In this document: piece by piece, positions 47,978-57,325 of the stretch
Numbering within the stretch: position 1 is the stretch's first letter
Layout: each line of letters opens with the position of its first letter
NCBI GenBank assembly: GCA_026390135.1
Contig: JAPLGN010000006.1
Location: 1-64,000, forward strand
DNA length: 64,000 bases
Source: Campylobacterales bacterium
Lineage (GTDB): Bacteria > Campylobacterota > Campylobacteria > Campylobacterales > Sulfurimonadaceae
Direction: 5' to 3'
Position numbers and translations under genes: made by a program
The notes under the pieces: generated by a model
Told to the model about the DNA's origin: nothing
The model's database searches: none
Seen by the model: only the letters and a program-made list of their open reading frames with translations

Positions 47978-50683
47978 ATGAGTCATTTTGAACCTTTTTT
48001 AGCCTATGAAGCCAGTGCCGGAAGCGGAAAAACTTTTAATCTCGTCGTCCGTTATTTGAGTTTACTGTTTATGGGTGAAGAGGTTGAAACCATTACAGCA
48101 TTGACCTTTACCAACAAAGCTGCCAATGAGATGCGTACTCGTGTGGTGGAGACATTGCAGGCATTGGAAAAACGGGGAGAGTTGTCTGAAATAGCTAAAG
48201 TAAGTGGTTTAAATGAAGATGAAATCTTAGCCAACCGAGATAAAGTTCTGTGGAAACTGCTCCGCTCTGATATGAAAATTTCCACGATTGATACTTTTTT
48301 TGGAAGTATTTTGCGTAAGTTTGCCCTCAATGCAGGGATTATGCCGACGTTTACTGCCTCCAACGCGCATCACGAAGTGAAATTTTTAAAACGTTTTTTA
48401 CACGAGGTAGAGATTGCAGGGGAGATAGCAACGCTCACGAATCTCTCACAGCTAAGTTCAAAACGGCTTGAAGATGTTTTCACTCTTCTTGCAACCCTTT
48501 ATGCGAAACATAAAGAGTTTGAAGTGTTAACTCTTCCTCAATTCTCCGTGACATTTGACCCCATAGCCCAGGCGATGGGATATTCACACGAATTATCAGA
48601 ATTACTTTTAAGCAAACCCTTAAGTGATCGGTCGCGTAAGACGATGATTATTGAGGACTATGAGGATCTTTTGAAAAAAACGTGGATTTTTAAGCCGAGT
48701 TTGGAGTATTGGGATTTTAAAAAAATCTTTGAGCCTAAAATGGATGAATTATTGCAAAAAATCCAAGAGGCGATACGTATTCAAATGCAACACCGTGAAG
48801 CGGAGCTTTTAAGTGCCTTGAATCGCATTTTGAAAATTTACATCAAGAGTCGTCATGCCCTGATCGTTCAAAATAATGAGCTTACATTTGATGACATCAC
48901 ATTGATGGTGCATGATTTGTTAAGGGGAAAACTGGAGAGTGAATTTCTCTATTTCAGGCTGGATTCGGCGATGAAACATCTGCTTCTGGATGAATTTCAA
49001 GATACGAGTGTCATCCAGTTTGATATTCTTAGACCTCTTATTGAAGAGATTGCCGCAGGTGTTGGGGTCAATGAGGGGGGAAGCTTCTTTTTTGTCGGAG
49101 ATGTTAAGCAATCTATTTACCGTTTCAGGGGAGGGGTAAGTGCCCTTTTTTATCAGGTTGCGGAATATTTTGACGTTCAGGTACGCGCCTTAGAGGTGAA
49201 CTACCGCTCAAGGGCGCAAGTGGTAGAGTTTGTCAATCGCGTATTTTGCTCAACAATGGAGAGGTATATTTCCCAATCTTCACCTTCGCACAAGCAGGGC
49301 GGATTGGTTGAAGTTTATCTTACTGAAGAACCACTAACGCTACTGATCAAACAGATTGAAGCATTACGACATGCTGGGGTAAATGAGGATGATATCGCTA
49401 TTTTATGCGGTACGAATTCGGACGCTACGCGTGCGCAAGAGGTTCTTGAAGAGCAAGGAATTCATGTTGTAAGTGAAGCGACCTCACGGCTTATTCATCA
49501 GCGAAGTGTACGTGCGACCATTGAATATCTTCGTTATTGTTATTTTGGGAATGAGATCTATCGCCAAAACTGTGCCGCTTTGCTTGGGGGAGCAAGTATA
49601 GAGCGCACACTGATTGTTGATGTTCAAACGCAGTGCGTTGAATTTGTTCTCAAACACAGTATTGGGGATAAAAGCGCTCTATTGTTTGTCGAAAAATTGA
49701 GTCAGTATGCAGATATTGAGGCGGTTATTTTCGAGATAGATCGGCTCGAAGCTTCTTCACCTCAGAGTGATTTACATGGGATACGGATTATGACGGTACA
49801 TAAATCCAAAGGGCTTGAGTTTGAACATGTCATTGTTTTGGATAGACTGGGACAGATGAAAAGCCGTAATGATTTCATTATGTATGAATATGACGGAATC
49901 AATCTTGAGCGAATGTTTATCCGAACTAAGGGTCGAGAGGAATTGGATGACGTCTATAAAAATGCTTTAGAAAAAGAGAAAAAACTTGAAAAAAGCGATC
50001 AGCTCAATGCTCTCTATGTCGCACTAACAAGAGCGGTACAGTCGCTCACTATCATTGCAAAGCCAAAAGGATCTTGGTTTGAACCGTTGGGACTTAGCGA
50101 GGGACGTTGGGGAGAAAGTGCATTTGATATAACGCATACGCAACCATCTACCCCACTAAAAGCTCTTACGACCAAGAGTGTAAGTTATGGAAAACAAAGT
50201 GATACAGCCAAGACGGAGAAAAATACTATTATCGATTATGAAGCGATTAATTATGGCTTGGCCCTTCATTACGCGTTAGAGATGATGGAAAATTTTGAGA
50301 CTGAATCTCTTAAAAATGCCCTTGAATCAACTCGAAAACGTTATGGAATGAGTATTGGAGAGGTAAAACTGGAACAATTACGCCAAACCTTGCATGCACT
50401 TATTGCGCATGAACAGTTTTGTCTTTTAACAAAAGGTAAGAGCTACAAAGAACAAGCTTTTTACTATCAGGGGCAAAAGCGAATTATCGATTTGCTCATA
50501 GAGCACGATGAGGGATATTGGGTGGTTATCGACTACAAAAGCGGTGAAGAAAAAAGTATCGAGCATGCAGAGCAAGTGAAGAACTACATGAATGCAGTAG
50601 GTTTACTTTTAGGCGGTGAAGTGAGAGGCTACGTGTGTTACGCACGTGATGAAACATGCGAATGGCAAAAAGTAGAGGAATAA
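47978..50683 (+). CDS. addA: AddA helicase-nuclease subunit
   Basis: UvrD-type helicase with a C-terminal nuclease. 901 residues. Walker A YEASAGSGKTFNLV near 8-21, TALTFTNKAANEMRTR near 41 (motif Ia), LLLDEFQDTSVIQF near 329 (Walker B), GDVKQSIYRFRGG near 368, GIRIMTVHKSKGLEFEH near 603 and LYVALTRAVQ near 677. The nuclease catalytic WVVIDYKSGEE is near 848. Starts at the base after the addB stop. Confidence 0.95.
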   Translation: MSHFEPFLAYEASAGSGKTFNLVVRYLSLLFMGEEVETITALTFTNKAANEMRTRVVETLQALEKRGELSEIAKVSGLNEDEILANRDKVLWKLLRSDMKISTIDTFFGSILRKFALNAGIMPTFTASNAHHEVKFLKRFLHEVEIAGEIATLTNLSQLSSKRLEDVFTLLATLYAKHKEFEVLTLPQFSVTFDPIAQAMGYSHELSELLLSKPLSDRSRKTMIIEDYEDLLKKTWIFKPSLEYWDFKKIFEPKMDELLQKIQEAIRIQMQHREAELLSALNRILKIYIKSRHALIVQNNELTFDDITLMVHDLLRGKLESEFLYFRLDSAMKHLLLDEFQDTSVIQFDILRPLIEEIAAGVGVNEGGSFFFVGDVKQSIYRFRGGVSALFYQVAEYFDVQVRALEVNYRSRAQVVEFVNRVFCSTMERYISQSSPSHKQGGLVEVYLTEEPLTLLIKQIEALRHAGVNEDDIAILCGTNSDATRAQEVLEEQGIHVVSEATSRLIHQRSVRATIEYLRYCYFGNEIYRQNCAALLGGASIERTLIVDVQTQCVEFVLKHSIGDKSALLFVEKLSQYADIEAVIFEIDRLEASSPQSDLHGIRIMTVHKSKGLEFEHVIVLDRLGQMKSRNDFIMYEYDGINLERMFIRTKGREELDDVYKNALEKEKKLEKSDQLNALYVALTRAVQSLTIIAKPKGSWFEPLGLSEGRWGESAFDITHTQPSTPLKALTTKSVSYGKQSDTAKTEKNTIIDYEAINYGLALHYALEMMENFETESLKNALESTRKRYGMSIGEVKLEQLRQTLHALIAHEQFCLLTKGKSYKEQAFYYQGQKRIIDLLIEHDEGYWVVIDYKSGEEKSIEHAEQVKNYMNAVGLLLGGEVRGYVCYARDETCEWQKVEE

Positions 50684-50731
50684 TTGTGCTTATAGAAAAC
50701 TTAATTTAAGTATATTATAAGTTTAAAAGGG

Positions 50732-50737
50732 TACAAT
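50732..50737 (+). promoter_or_regulatory. -10 box of rplM-rpsI
   Basis: TACAAT preceded by GG, 35 bases before the rplM ATG, in an AT-rich gap after addA. Confidence 0.5.
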
Positions 50738-50771
50738 TTCGCCACTAAAAGACTTAAAAAGGAGGCTCACG

Positions 50772-51194
50772 ATGAAATTTACTAAAATTGCAACACCTGA
50801 GCAAATCGACCGTAAATGGGTTTTGATCGATGCAGAGGGTATGACATTCGGTCGTTTAATGACGGATGTTGCTACTCGTCTTCGCGGAAAAGATAAACCT
50901 TATTTTACTCCAAATATTGACTGTGGTGACTTCGTTGTTATTATTAATGCATCAAAAATCGTTATTAACGGTAATGGTAAATTGGCAAACAAAGAGTACC
51001 ACACACATAGCGGTTACTTCGGTAGCGTTAAAAGTGTAAAAATGACAGAGCTTTTGGCTACTAACCCAGAAAAACTCTTCAAACTCGCAGCTCGCGGAAT
51101 GCTTCCTAAAACAAAATTAGGTCGTGCGATGTTGAAAAAATTAAAAATCTATGCAGATGCTGAGCATCCTCACTCTGCACAGATCGCTAAGTAA
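50772..51194 (+). CDS. rplM: Large ribosomal subunit protein uL13
   Basis: 140 residues, the standard size. Family motifs: [20 protein letters not shown] near 15-34, [12 protein letters not shown] near 56, and [19 protein letters not shown] near 111-129. AAGGAGG precedes the ATG. Operon with rpsI, as in most bacteria. Confidence 0.99.
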   Translation: MKFTKIATPEQIDRKWVLIDAEGMTFGRLMTDVATRLRGKDKPYFTPNIDCGDFVVIINASKIVINGNGKLANKEYHTHSGYFGSVKSVKMTELLATNPEKLFKLAARGMLPKTKLGRAMLKKLKIYADAEHPHSAQIAK

Positions 51195-51203
51195 GGATCC
51201 CCG

Positions 51204-51593
51204 ATGGTAAAAACATATGCAACTGGCAAAAGAAAAACATCGATCGCTAAAGTATGGTTGACTCCAGGTACCGGTAAAATTACCGTTAACGGTCTTTCAC
51301 TTGACGCATGGCTTGGTGGTCTTGAAGCGAAAAAATTGCGTGTAACGCAACCTCTTTCTCTTACTAAACAAGACACATCGGTAGATATTAACGCAACCAC
51401 AACTGGTGGCGGATTTTCAGGTCAATCTGATGCACTTCGTCACGGTATCTCGAAAGCACTTTGTACATTTGATCCAGCATTCCGTGTTGTATTGAAACCT
51501 TACGGTATGCTTACTCGTGACTCACGTATCGTTGAGCGTAAAAAACCAGGTCTTCGTAAAGCACGTCGTTCACCTCAATTCTCTAAAAGATAA
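51204..51593 (+). CDS. rpsI: Small ribosomal subunit protein uS9
   Basis: 129 residues. [16 protein letters not shown] at the N-terminus, [16 protein letters not shown] near 70-85 and the conserved C-terminal [17 protein letters not shown] tail that reaches the P-site tRNA. Ten bases after rplM. A hairpin terminator follows. Confidence 0.99.
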   Translation: MVKTYATGKRKTSIAKVWLTPGTGKITVNGLSLDAWLGGLEAKKLRVTQPLSLTKQDTSVDINATTTGGGFSGQSDALRHGISKALCTFDPAFRVVLKPYGMLTRDSRIVERKKPGLRKARRSPQFSKR

Positions 51594-51598
51594 TAGAC

Positions 51599-51624
51599 GC
51601 CATTGGAGCAAAAGCCCCAATGGC
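51599..51624 (+). terminator. Terminator hairpin after rpsI
   Basis: GCCATTGG and CCAATGGC form an 8-bp stem 6 bases after the rpsI stop. No T-run follows directly. Confidence 0.55.
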
Positions 51625-51681
51625 TGCGTTATCACTGGGTTCTCTTCAGCAGAGGGCTCAAAATCACTTGCGATTTTTGCT

Positions 51682-51710
51682 CGTCATTCCCGCGAAAGCG
51701 GGAATCCAGC
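51682..51710 (+). repeat. Palindromic repeat (ATTCCC-N8-GGGAAT type)
   Basis: ATTCCCGC-GAAA-GCGGGAAT flanked by CGTC and CCAGC. An uninterrupted copy of the family at 417-446 and 24962-25007, here 3' of the rplM-rpsI unit. Confidence 0.8.
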
Positions 51711-51723
51711 TCTTTTTCTCTTC

Positions 51724-51887
51724 TTACTTTTTCATCCGATACAGTTTCTTATTATACATATCATCCATCACTTTTATAAACGCTAACGCATCTTCTCGAG
51801 TTTCTTATCATGGGAAGCAGATTTTAAATGTTCACGTTCATAGGCAAAACTAAGCGGTTCTTTATTGGTCTGAATAATTGCCACCAT
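51724..51887 (-). pseudogene. Frameshifted small-gene remnant
   Basis: On the minus strand an ATG at 51887 opens MVAIIQTNKEPLSFAYERE and continues to about SHDKK, where the frame would soon stop at TAG. A one-base shift in the AAGAAACTCGAGAAG region restores REDALAFIKVMDDMYNKKL and ends at a TAA at 51724-51726. Two coding-looking halves joined by a frameshift suggest a decayed gene of about 54 codons. I do not recognise the family. A sequencing error could also explain it. Confidence 0.35.
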
Positions 51888-51973
51888 CTAGTCATGAACA
51901 CGCAATGTAAAATATTTACATGGTGTTAATCGAAAAGTGATTATCATTCGATACTTTTTTTATTGGAGACCCA

Positions 51974-53578
51974 TTGTTTTCTCGTGCATTTAAATCATTA
52001 AGCGTGAAACCACGCACACTTATTCTTGGCGTGGCTTTATTTTTAATCCTTGCCACGAATGGAGCATTTTTCAAACATGTATTGGAAGTTTATCCATTGA
52101 CACTTCATACGGCACCTATGATTGCTTCTTTAGGGATCGTTTTGATGGGGGCTATGGTGATTGTATTTAGCCTCTTTAGTTCACGCTATGTATTGAAACC
52201 TTTTTTAATTACTGTTCTTCTTCTTTCTTCATTGGTGGCGTACTTTATGAGTGCGTATAACATTATTGTTGATACTCATATGATTCAAAATATTCTTGAA
52301 ACCAATATAAATGAATCGATGGATTTACTTAGTATTCAACAAGTTTTATATTTTCTTCTTCTTGGTGTTTTACCCTCTATTATTGTCTACCGTATCAAAA
52401 TTACACCTATGACACTCAAGCGATCACTGATCGAAAGCGTTCAAAGCATCGCGGTTGCTGTGGGAATTATTGTGGTGATAATTTTTGCATTTAGTAAATT
52501 TTACACCTCTTTTTTCCGTGAACATAAACCATTGCGTTACTACAGTAATCCTACCTTTTATCTCTATTCTATAGGGCAATACGTTCATCAATCATTCTCG
52601 CATGAGATGACAGGGCTTCAGCCTCTTGGTCTTGATGCTCATGTGTTTGATGGTGCTCCTCGAAAATTAATTATTTTAGTTGTCGGTGAAGCGGTACGGT
52701 GGGACCATTTTTCTCTTAATGGCTATGGTCGTGAGACCAATCCACTCCTTAAAAAAGAAGATATTGTCAACTTTACCCAGTTTACCTCATGTGGCACAGA
52801 AACTGCAGTATCCGTTCCGTGTATGTTTTCTTCTTTAGGAAGAGAACATTACAGTAAAGAGGTTGCACAGCATACTGAAAATATTTTAGATGTTTTGGCG
52901 CATGCGGGGACGACTATTTTATGGCGTGATAACAACTCTGACTCCAAAGGGGTAGCGATACGCCATACCTACGAAGATTATCAAAAGTCGGATAAGAACA
53001 CAATGTGTGAAGATGGAGAGTGCCGTGACGAAGGGATGCTTGTGGGACTGCAAGAGTATATCAATGCACATCCTAAAGGAAATATTGTAATTGTGTTGCA
53101 TCAAATGGGAAATCATGGACCAGCGTATTACAAGCGCTATCCTAAAGCGTATGAAAAATTTACTCCTGTATGCAAAACTAATCAGCTAGAGCAGTGCACT
53201 CAAGCTGAGATAACGAATGGGTATGATAATACAATACTCTATACCGATACGTTTTTAACCAAAGTGATTGATGTACTTCAAAAGAATGATTCTACGTTTG
53301 CAACGGCGATGTTTTATGTCAGTGATCATGGTGAATCACTGGGGGAAAAAGGGCTATATCTACATGGATTTCCTTATGCAATCGCACCGGAAGCACAAAA
53401 GCATGTTCCTGCAGTGATGTGGTTCGGTAAACAATATGCAGTCAATAAAGCACTTTTGAAAGAACGCTCCAAAGAGCCTTATACTCATGATTTTATATTT
53501 CACACGATGCTCGGAATGACGGATGTAAATACCTCTATTTATCAAAGCGAGTTGGATATTGTGCATGGAGTCCACTAA
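51974..53578 (+). CDS. eptA: Lipid A phosphoethanolamine transferase (EptA-like)
   Basis: 534 residues: five N-terminal membrane helices within the first ~190 residues, then a periplasmic sulfatase-fold domain. LVVGEAVRWDHFSLNGYGRE near 235 has the metal Glu, CGTETAVSVPCMFSS near 273-287 has the nucleophile Thr (about 277), and YVSDHGESLGEKGLYLHG near 449 has the metal Asp and His. Such enzymes add phosphoethanolamine to lipid A and give polymyxin tolerance. TTG start with GGAGACCCA upstream. Overlaps the PAP2 gene. DVNTS at 53522 is a canonical N-glycosylation sequon near the C-terminus. Confidence 0.92.
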   Translation: MFSRAFKSLSVKPRTLILGVALFLILATNGAFFKHVLEVYPLTLHTAPMIASLGIVLMGAMVIVFSLFSSRYVLKPFLITVLLLSSLVAYFMSAYNIIVDTHMIQNILETNINESMDLLSIQQVLYFLLLGVLPSIIVYRIKITPMTLKRSLIESVQSIAVAVGIIVVIIFAFSKFYTSFFREHKPLRYYSNPTFYLYSIGQYVHQSFSHEMTGLQPLGLDAHVFDGAPRKLIILVVGEAVRWDHFSLNGYGRETNPLLKKEDIVNFTQFTSCGTETAVSVPCMFSSLGREHYSKEVAQHTENILDVLAHAGTTILWRDNNSDSKGVAIRHTYEDYQKSDKNTMCEDGECRDEGMLVGLQEYINAHPKGNIVIVLHQMGNHGPAYYKRYPKAYEKFTPVCKTNQLEQCTQAEITNGYDNTILYTDTFLTKVIDVLQKNDSTFATAMFYVSDHGESLGEKGLYLHGFPYAIAPEAQKHVPAVMWFGKQYAVNKALLKERSKEPYTHDFIFHTMLGMTDVNTSIYQSELDIVHGVH

Positions 53579-54266
53579 AAATATTGTTACTACCACCCTT
53601 GTTTTAATTGCGACAGTTCTCTTTTTTGGACTGAGCGGGGCAGATATTTGGGTGCAGAGCCACTTTTATAATCCATTGACGCATCAATGGATCGTTGATA
53701 CCAATAATACGGTTCTCAAATTTATTTTTTATGATGGTATTAAACGTCTATTGATCATTGTAGCTGTTCTTCTTTTGTTTGGTTTGATTGCTGGGTGGAA
53801 GCGCTCATGGATGAAGTCATATCGGCGAGGTTTGATTATTGTTGTCTTGTCATCAATCGCTGTTCCCCTGATTGTCGGATCATTGAAAGCGGTCACCAAT
53901 ATGCCTTGTCCAAAAAGTTTAGATAGTTTTGACGGATCGTATCCGCATACCTGCGTTTGGGAAAAATACAATACGAAAGATTGTCATTTAGAAAAACAAA
54001 AATGTTGGCCAGCAGGTCATGCAAGCGGTGGCTTTGCCCTTTTATCATTAATTTTATTGTTTCATAATCGAAAAAATAAAATAATAGCCGGTACTGTTGC
54101 GATGGGTATTGGATGGAGTATGGGAAGTTATAAAATGCTTATTGGGGATCATTTTCTGAGTCATACTACCATTACGATGGTTTTGGCGTGGCTGTTGATT
54201 TTGTTGATTGCCAGAGGAGTGGATTGGATGATAAAGAAGAACCTTAAGATTATTGACGTACAATAA
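53565..54266 (+). CDS. PAP2 phosphatase, probably acting on lipid A
   Basis: 233 residues from the ATG at 53565, inside the end of eptA. Six membrane helices. PAP2 motifs: SLKAVTNMPCPKSL near 106 (motif 1), CWPAGHASGGFALLSL near 146-161 (motif 2) and GDHFLSHTTITMVLAW near 190 (motif 3, with the usual Asp not obvious). In H. pylori lpxE and eptA are adjacent and act in sequence: phosphate removal, then phosphoethanolamine addition. The same pairing suggests a lipid A phosphatase here. Sequon DTNNT at 53697 lies in a loop after helix 1. Confidence 0.82.
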   Translation: MESTKNIVTTTLVLIATVLFFGLSGADIWVQSHFYNPLTHQWIVDTNNTVLKFIFYDGIKRLLIIVAVLLLFGLIAGWKRSWMKSYRRGLIIVVLSSIAVPLIVGSLKAVTNMPCPKSLDSFDGSYPHTCVWEKYNTKDCHLEKQKCWPAGHASGGFALLSLILLFHNRKNKIIAGTVAMGIGWSMGSYKMLIGDHFLSHTTITMVLAWLLILLIARGVDWMIKKNLKIIDVQ

Positions 54267-54284
54267 TTCAAAAAAAGGGCATTT

Positions 54285-55025
54285 ATGAATAAAATCCTTT
54301 TAGGGCTGAGCGTAGCAACGTTTTTAATCACAACAGTAGTATATGCAGAAGAACACCATGGAGCGTCTGGCGAAGTCCATTGGAACTATGAGGAGCATGG
54401 ACCGACTCATTGGGGAGAGTTTGCTGAAACGTGCCAATTGGGAAAGGTACAATCGCCGATTAACATACTCACTACTCAAACATCGAGCATCGAGAAGAGT
54501 AGCGTGATTGCTTTGAATGAAAGTGTCACTTCTGGTACATCCGTCGTTGATAATGGTCATGCCATCCAAGTCAATGTGGACAATGGCGGAATGGCTACGG
54601 TAGACGGTGTTGATTATAAATTGGCACAATTTCATTTCCACGGTAAAAGTGAAGAACAAATCGATGGTAAGCAATACGATTTAGTCGCTCACATGGTGCA
54701 TAAAAGTGCGTTTGGAAATTTACTGGTTATAGCTGTCTTGTTTGAAGAGGGAAAAACGGCAAATAAAACGGTTCAAAAGGTGATTGATTCGGTTGGAAAG
54801 TCAACACAGATGAATCCGGCCGATTTACTTCCGAAAAACAGCAATACCTATTTTCACTTTATGGGCTCCCTCACAACACCTCCTTGCAGTGAAAACGTAA
54901 AATGGTACGTGATGAAAGAGGTTCAAAGTGCTTCAAAAGAGCAAATCGCTGCATTGCGTAAATTTTACGACCATAATTATCGTCCTGTTCAGCCTCTCAA
55001 TGGTCGGATAGTAGAAAGTAAATAA
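54285..55025 (+). CDS. Periplasmic alpha-type carbonic anhydrase
   Basis: 246 residues with a signal peptide cleaved near VVYA-EEHH. Alpha-class motifs: ACQL-like CQLGKVQSPINI near 50, zinc ligands in AQFHFHGKSEEQ near 114-125 (two His) and LVAHMVHKS near 134 (third His), and LTTPPCSENVKWYV near 198-211. Interconverts CO2 and bicarbonate in the periplasm, useful for a CO2-fixing or acid-exposed cell. 18 bases after the PAP2 gene, probably in the same transcript. Confidence 0.95.
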   Translation: MNKILLGLSVATFLITTVVYAEEHHGASGEVHWNYEEHGPTHWGEFAETCQLGKVQSPINILTTQTSSIEKSSVIALNESVTSGTSVVDNGHAIQVNVDNGGMATVDGVDYKLAQFHFHGKSEEQIDGKQYDLVAHMVHKSAFGNLLVIAVLFEEGKTANKTVQKVIDSVGKSTQMNPADLLPKNSNTYFHFMGSLTTPPCSENVKWYVMKEVQSASKEQIAALRKFYDHNYRPVQPLNGRIVESK

Positions 55026-55028
55026 TGC

Positions 55029-55034
55029 TATAAT
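55029..55034 (+). promoter_or_regulatory. -10 box of the solute-binding protein gene
   Basis: TGC followed by TATAAT, 24 bases before the TTG start at 55058 and just after the carbonic anhydrase stop. Confidence 0.55.
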
Positions 55035-55057
55035 CTCTCCCAAAAAGCGGGGCGAGA

Positions 55058-56560
55058 TTGAAATATTTATTCTTTTTTTTAGCATTACATTTTTCCTTGT
55101 TAGCCTCAACCCTTCATTTAAGCACCTCTTCAAATCCTGCCCGTCTTAATCCTCTTATCGCAACCGATTCAGCGAGTGGAGAAATAGCCAATTTTATTTT
55201 TAATGCCTTGGTAAAATACGATGCGAGTGGTCAAAATGTTATTGGAGATTTGGCTCAGTCGTATCAGCGTATTTCTCCGACCATTATCGAGTTCAAGCTT
55301 CGTCGTGGAGTTAAATGGCATGATGGAGAACCTTTTTCTGCAAGTGATGTCGTTTTTACCTACAATCTCATCACTTCCTCTAAGGTAATGAGCCCCTATT
55401 CGACTGATTTTAGAGTGGTTAAAGAGGTACGCGCACTGGATGATTATACTGTTCGTGTTACCTATACAAAACCCTATTTTAAAGCATTGGAAATTTGGAT
55501 GATGGGAATTGTCCCGCGTCATATTTTAGAGAATGAAAAAGATATTATGGGGAGTTCCTTTAATACACACCCTATCGGGACAGGTCCTTATATTCTCAAA
55601 AAGTTAGAGTTTTCCAAACAAATAGAACTTGTTGCCAATCCATCGTATTTCGAACATAAAGCTAAAATAGATACCATTATTTTTCATGTTATTGCGGATT
55701 CGATGACCCGCTTTTTGATGCTTAAAAATGGTGAAATTGACGTGGATTCTCTTGAACCAATGCAATATGAGCGTCAGTTGGATAAAGATTTTCATCAAAA
55801 ATTCCAACACTTAGAACTCCCCTCTCACAGTTATACGTATTTGGGCTTCAATCTGAGATTGAAAAAGTTTCAAGACCCAAAAGTACGTGAAGCATTGTCT
55901 CTGGCTATCAATCGCCAAGAATTAGTAGATATTTTATTTCTCAATCACGGGTCAGTCTGTACGGGTCCTTTTTTACCGGGGAGTAAAGGGTTTAATGAGG
56001 GTATTAAAGCACCTAAGCAAGATATTGTACGAGCTCGGGCACTTTTAAAATCTGCGGGATACGATGCATCACACCCATTTGAGTTTGAAATTGCTACCTC
56101 TAATTCCAATCCTATTCGTCCTTATGCAGCTGAGATACTGCAGCGACAACTCTTAAAAGTTGGGGTAAAAGTGACACTTAAAGTGATGGAATGGCAAGCA
56201 TTTTTAAATACCGTTGTAATGCCTAAAAAGTTTGAAACCGTACTCTTGGGATGGGGACTGTCTCTCGCACCGGATCCTTATATGATTTGGCACAGTGATG
56301 GGGATGTACCAGGCGGATTTAATATGATTGGTTACCACAGTGCACGCACCAATAGCCTTATCGAAAAGATGGAAAACTCGACAGAACCTAACCAAACAGC
56401 ATCGTTGCAACGGGATATTTTTGCCTCGATTGTGAAAGATAATCCGTATTTGTTTTTGGTAGTTCCTAATACAATAAATGTGTATAATCGTCGTATCCAC
56501 GGAGTGAAACCTACAATTAACGGAATTTGGGAAGATTATATAGATTGGGAGAAAAAGTGA
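55058..56560 (+). CDS. Family 5 extracellular solute-binding protein (peptide/oligopeptide type)
   Basis: 500 residues with a signal peptide (cleavage near LLAS). SBP family 5 features: LNPLIATDSASGEIANFIFN near 31, FKLRRGVKWHDGEPFSASDVVFT near 86 (split here by domain), GTGPYILKK near 173 and LVANPSYF. Binds peptides, nickel complexes or similar for an ABC importer, but no permease or ATPase gene is adjacent, so it is an orphan here. TTG start with a strong -10 box upstream. GTGA overlap with the HAD gene. Confidence 0.88.
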   Translation: MKYLFFFLALHFSLLASTLHLSTSSNPARLNPLIATDSASGEIANFIFNALVKYDASGQNVIGDLAQSYQRISPTIIEFKLRRGVKWHDGEPFSASDVVFTYNLITSSKVMSPYSTDFRVVKEVRALDDYTVRVTYTKPYFKALEIWMMGIVPRHILENEKDIMGSSFNTHPIGTGPYILKKLEFSKQIELVANPSYFEHKAKIDTIIFHVIADSMTRFLMLKNGEIDVDSLEPMQYERQLDKDFHQKFQHLELPSHSYTYLGFNLRLKKFQDPKVREALSLAINRQELVDILFLNHGSVCTGPFLPGSKGFNEGIKAPKQDIVRARALLKSAGYDASHPFEFEIATSNSNPIRPYAAEILQRQLLKVGVKVTLKVMEWQAFLNTVVMPKKFETVLLGWGLSLAPDPYMIWHSDGDVPGGFNMIGYHSARTNSLIEKMENSTEPNQTASLQRDIFASIVKDNPYLFLVVPNTINVYNRRIHGVKPTINGIWEDYIDWEKK

Positions 56561-57207
56561 AAAAAATAATATTATTTGATTTAGACGGGACATTGATTGA
56601 CTCAACGGAAGCAATTTTGGAGAGTTTTTACCACTCGATTCATACGCATGGTGAGATTAATAAACTTAATGATGAGATGATTACTTCACAAATTGGCCAC
56701 ACATTGGAAACAATGTTTGCAGGCGTAGGGATTAAGAATGAAAATATTGCTCTGCATGTAAGTACTTATAAACTCCATTACCGAGAAATTTCGAGGGCTA
56801 AAACATTTATGCTCCCCAATGCGATTGAGGCGATAGAAGAAGCGGCAAAGTTTGCACGACTTGGGATTGTGACGACTAAAACAGGACATTATTCGAGGGA
56901 ACTGATGGAGCATTTCGGGGTTATGGACTATTTTGAAGTGTTGATTGGATTTGAAAATGTTACCAATCCAAAGCCTCATCCTGAACCTATTTTAACTGCG
57001 TTAGATCAGATGAAATCAGATACAGAAAATGTGTGGATGATCGGTGATACGCGTTTGGATTTAGAAGCATCGGTGCGTGCAGGAGTTGAGGCTATTGGTG
57101 TATTAAGTGGGTATGATAATTATGAACAATTATCAACATTTGATTTTGTTATACAGGAAAATGTTCTTGAAGCGGTGCGAACTATCGCAAAAAAAGGGAT
57201 AAAGTAA
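56557..57207 (+). CDS. HAD phosphatase, phosphoglycolate phosphatase-like
   Basis: 216 residues from a GTG at 56557 preceded by GGGAGAAAAA. HAD motifs: ILFDLDGTLIDSTEAIL (nucleophile and acid Asp), GIVTTKTGHYS near 109 (motif II Thr), KPHPEP near 146 (Lys) and MIGDTRLDLEAS near 165-176 (motif IV). The cap and spacing match the Gph/PpaX group. Substrate not proven. Overlaps the binding-protein gene by 4 bases. Confidence 0.88.
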   Translation: MKKIILFDLDGTLIDSTEAILESFYHSIHTHGEINKLNDEMITSQIGHTLETMFAGVGIKNENIALHVSTYKLHYREISRAKTFMLPNAIEAIEEAAKFARLGIVTTKTGHYSRELMEHFGVMDYFEVLIGFENVTNPKPHPEPILTALDQMKSDTENVWMIGDTRLDLEASVRAGVEAIGVLSGYDNYEQLSTFDFVIQENVLEAVRTIAKKGIK

Positions 57208-57325
57208 CATATTTACCATGCTTTTGAAGCTGTTCAAAAGCGAAAAGCTACATTTAAGAGCAAGTTACATAAAATACACATACTGATAAATGCAAGCTTA
57301 AAAATTTAAGTCAGAGGGAGAAGCC

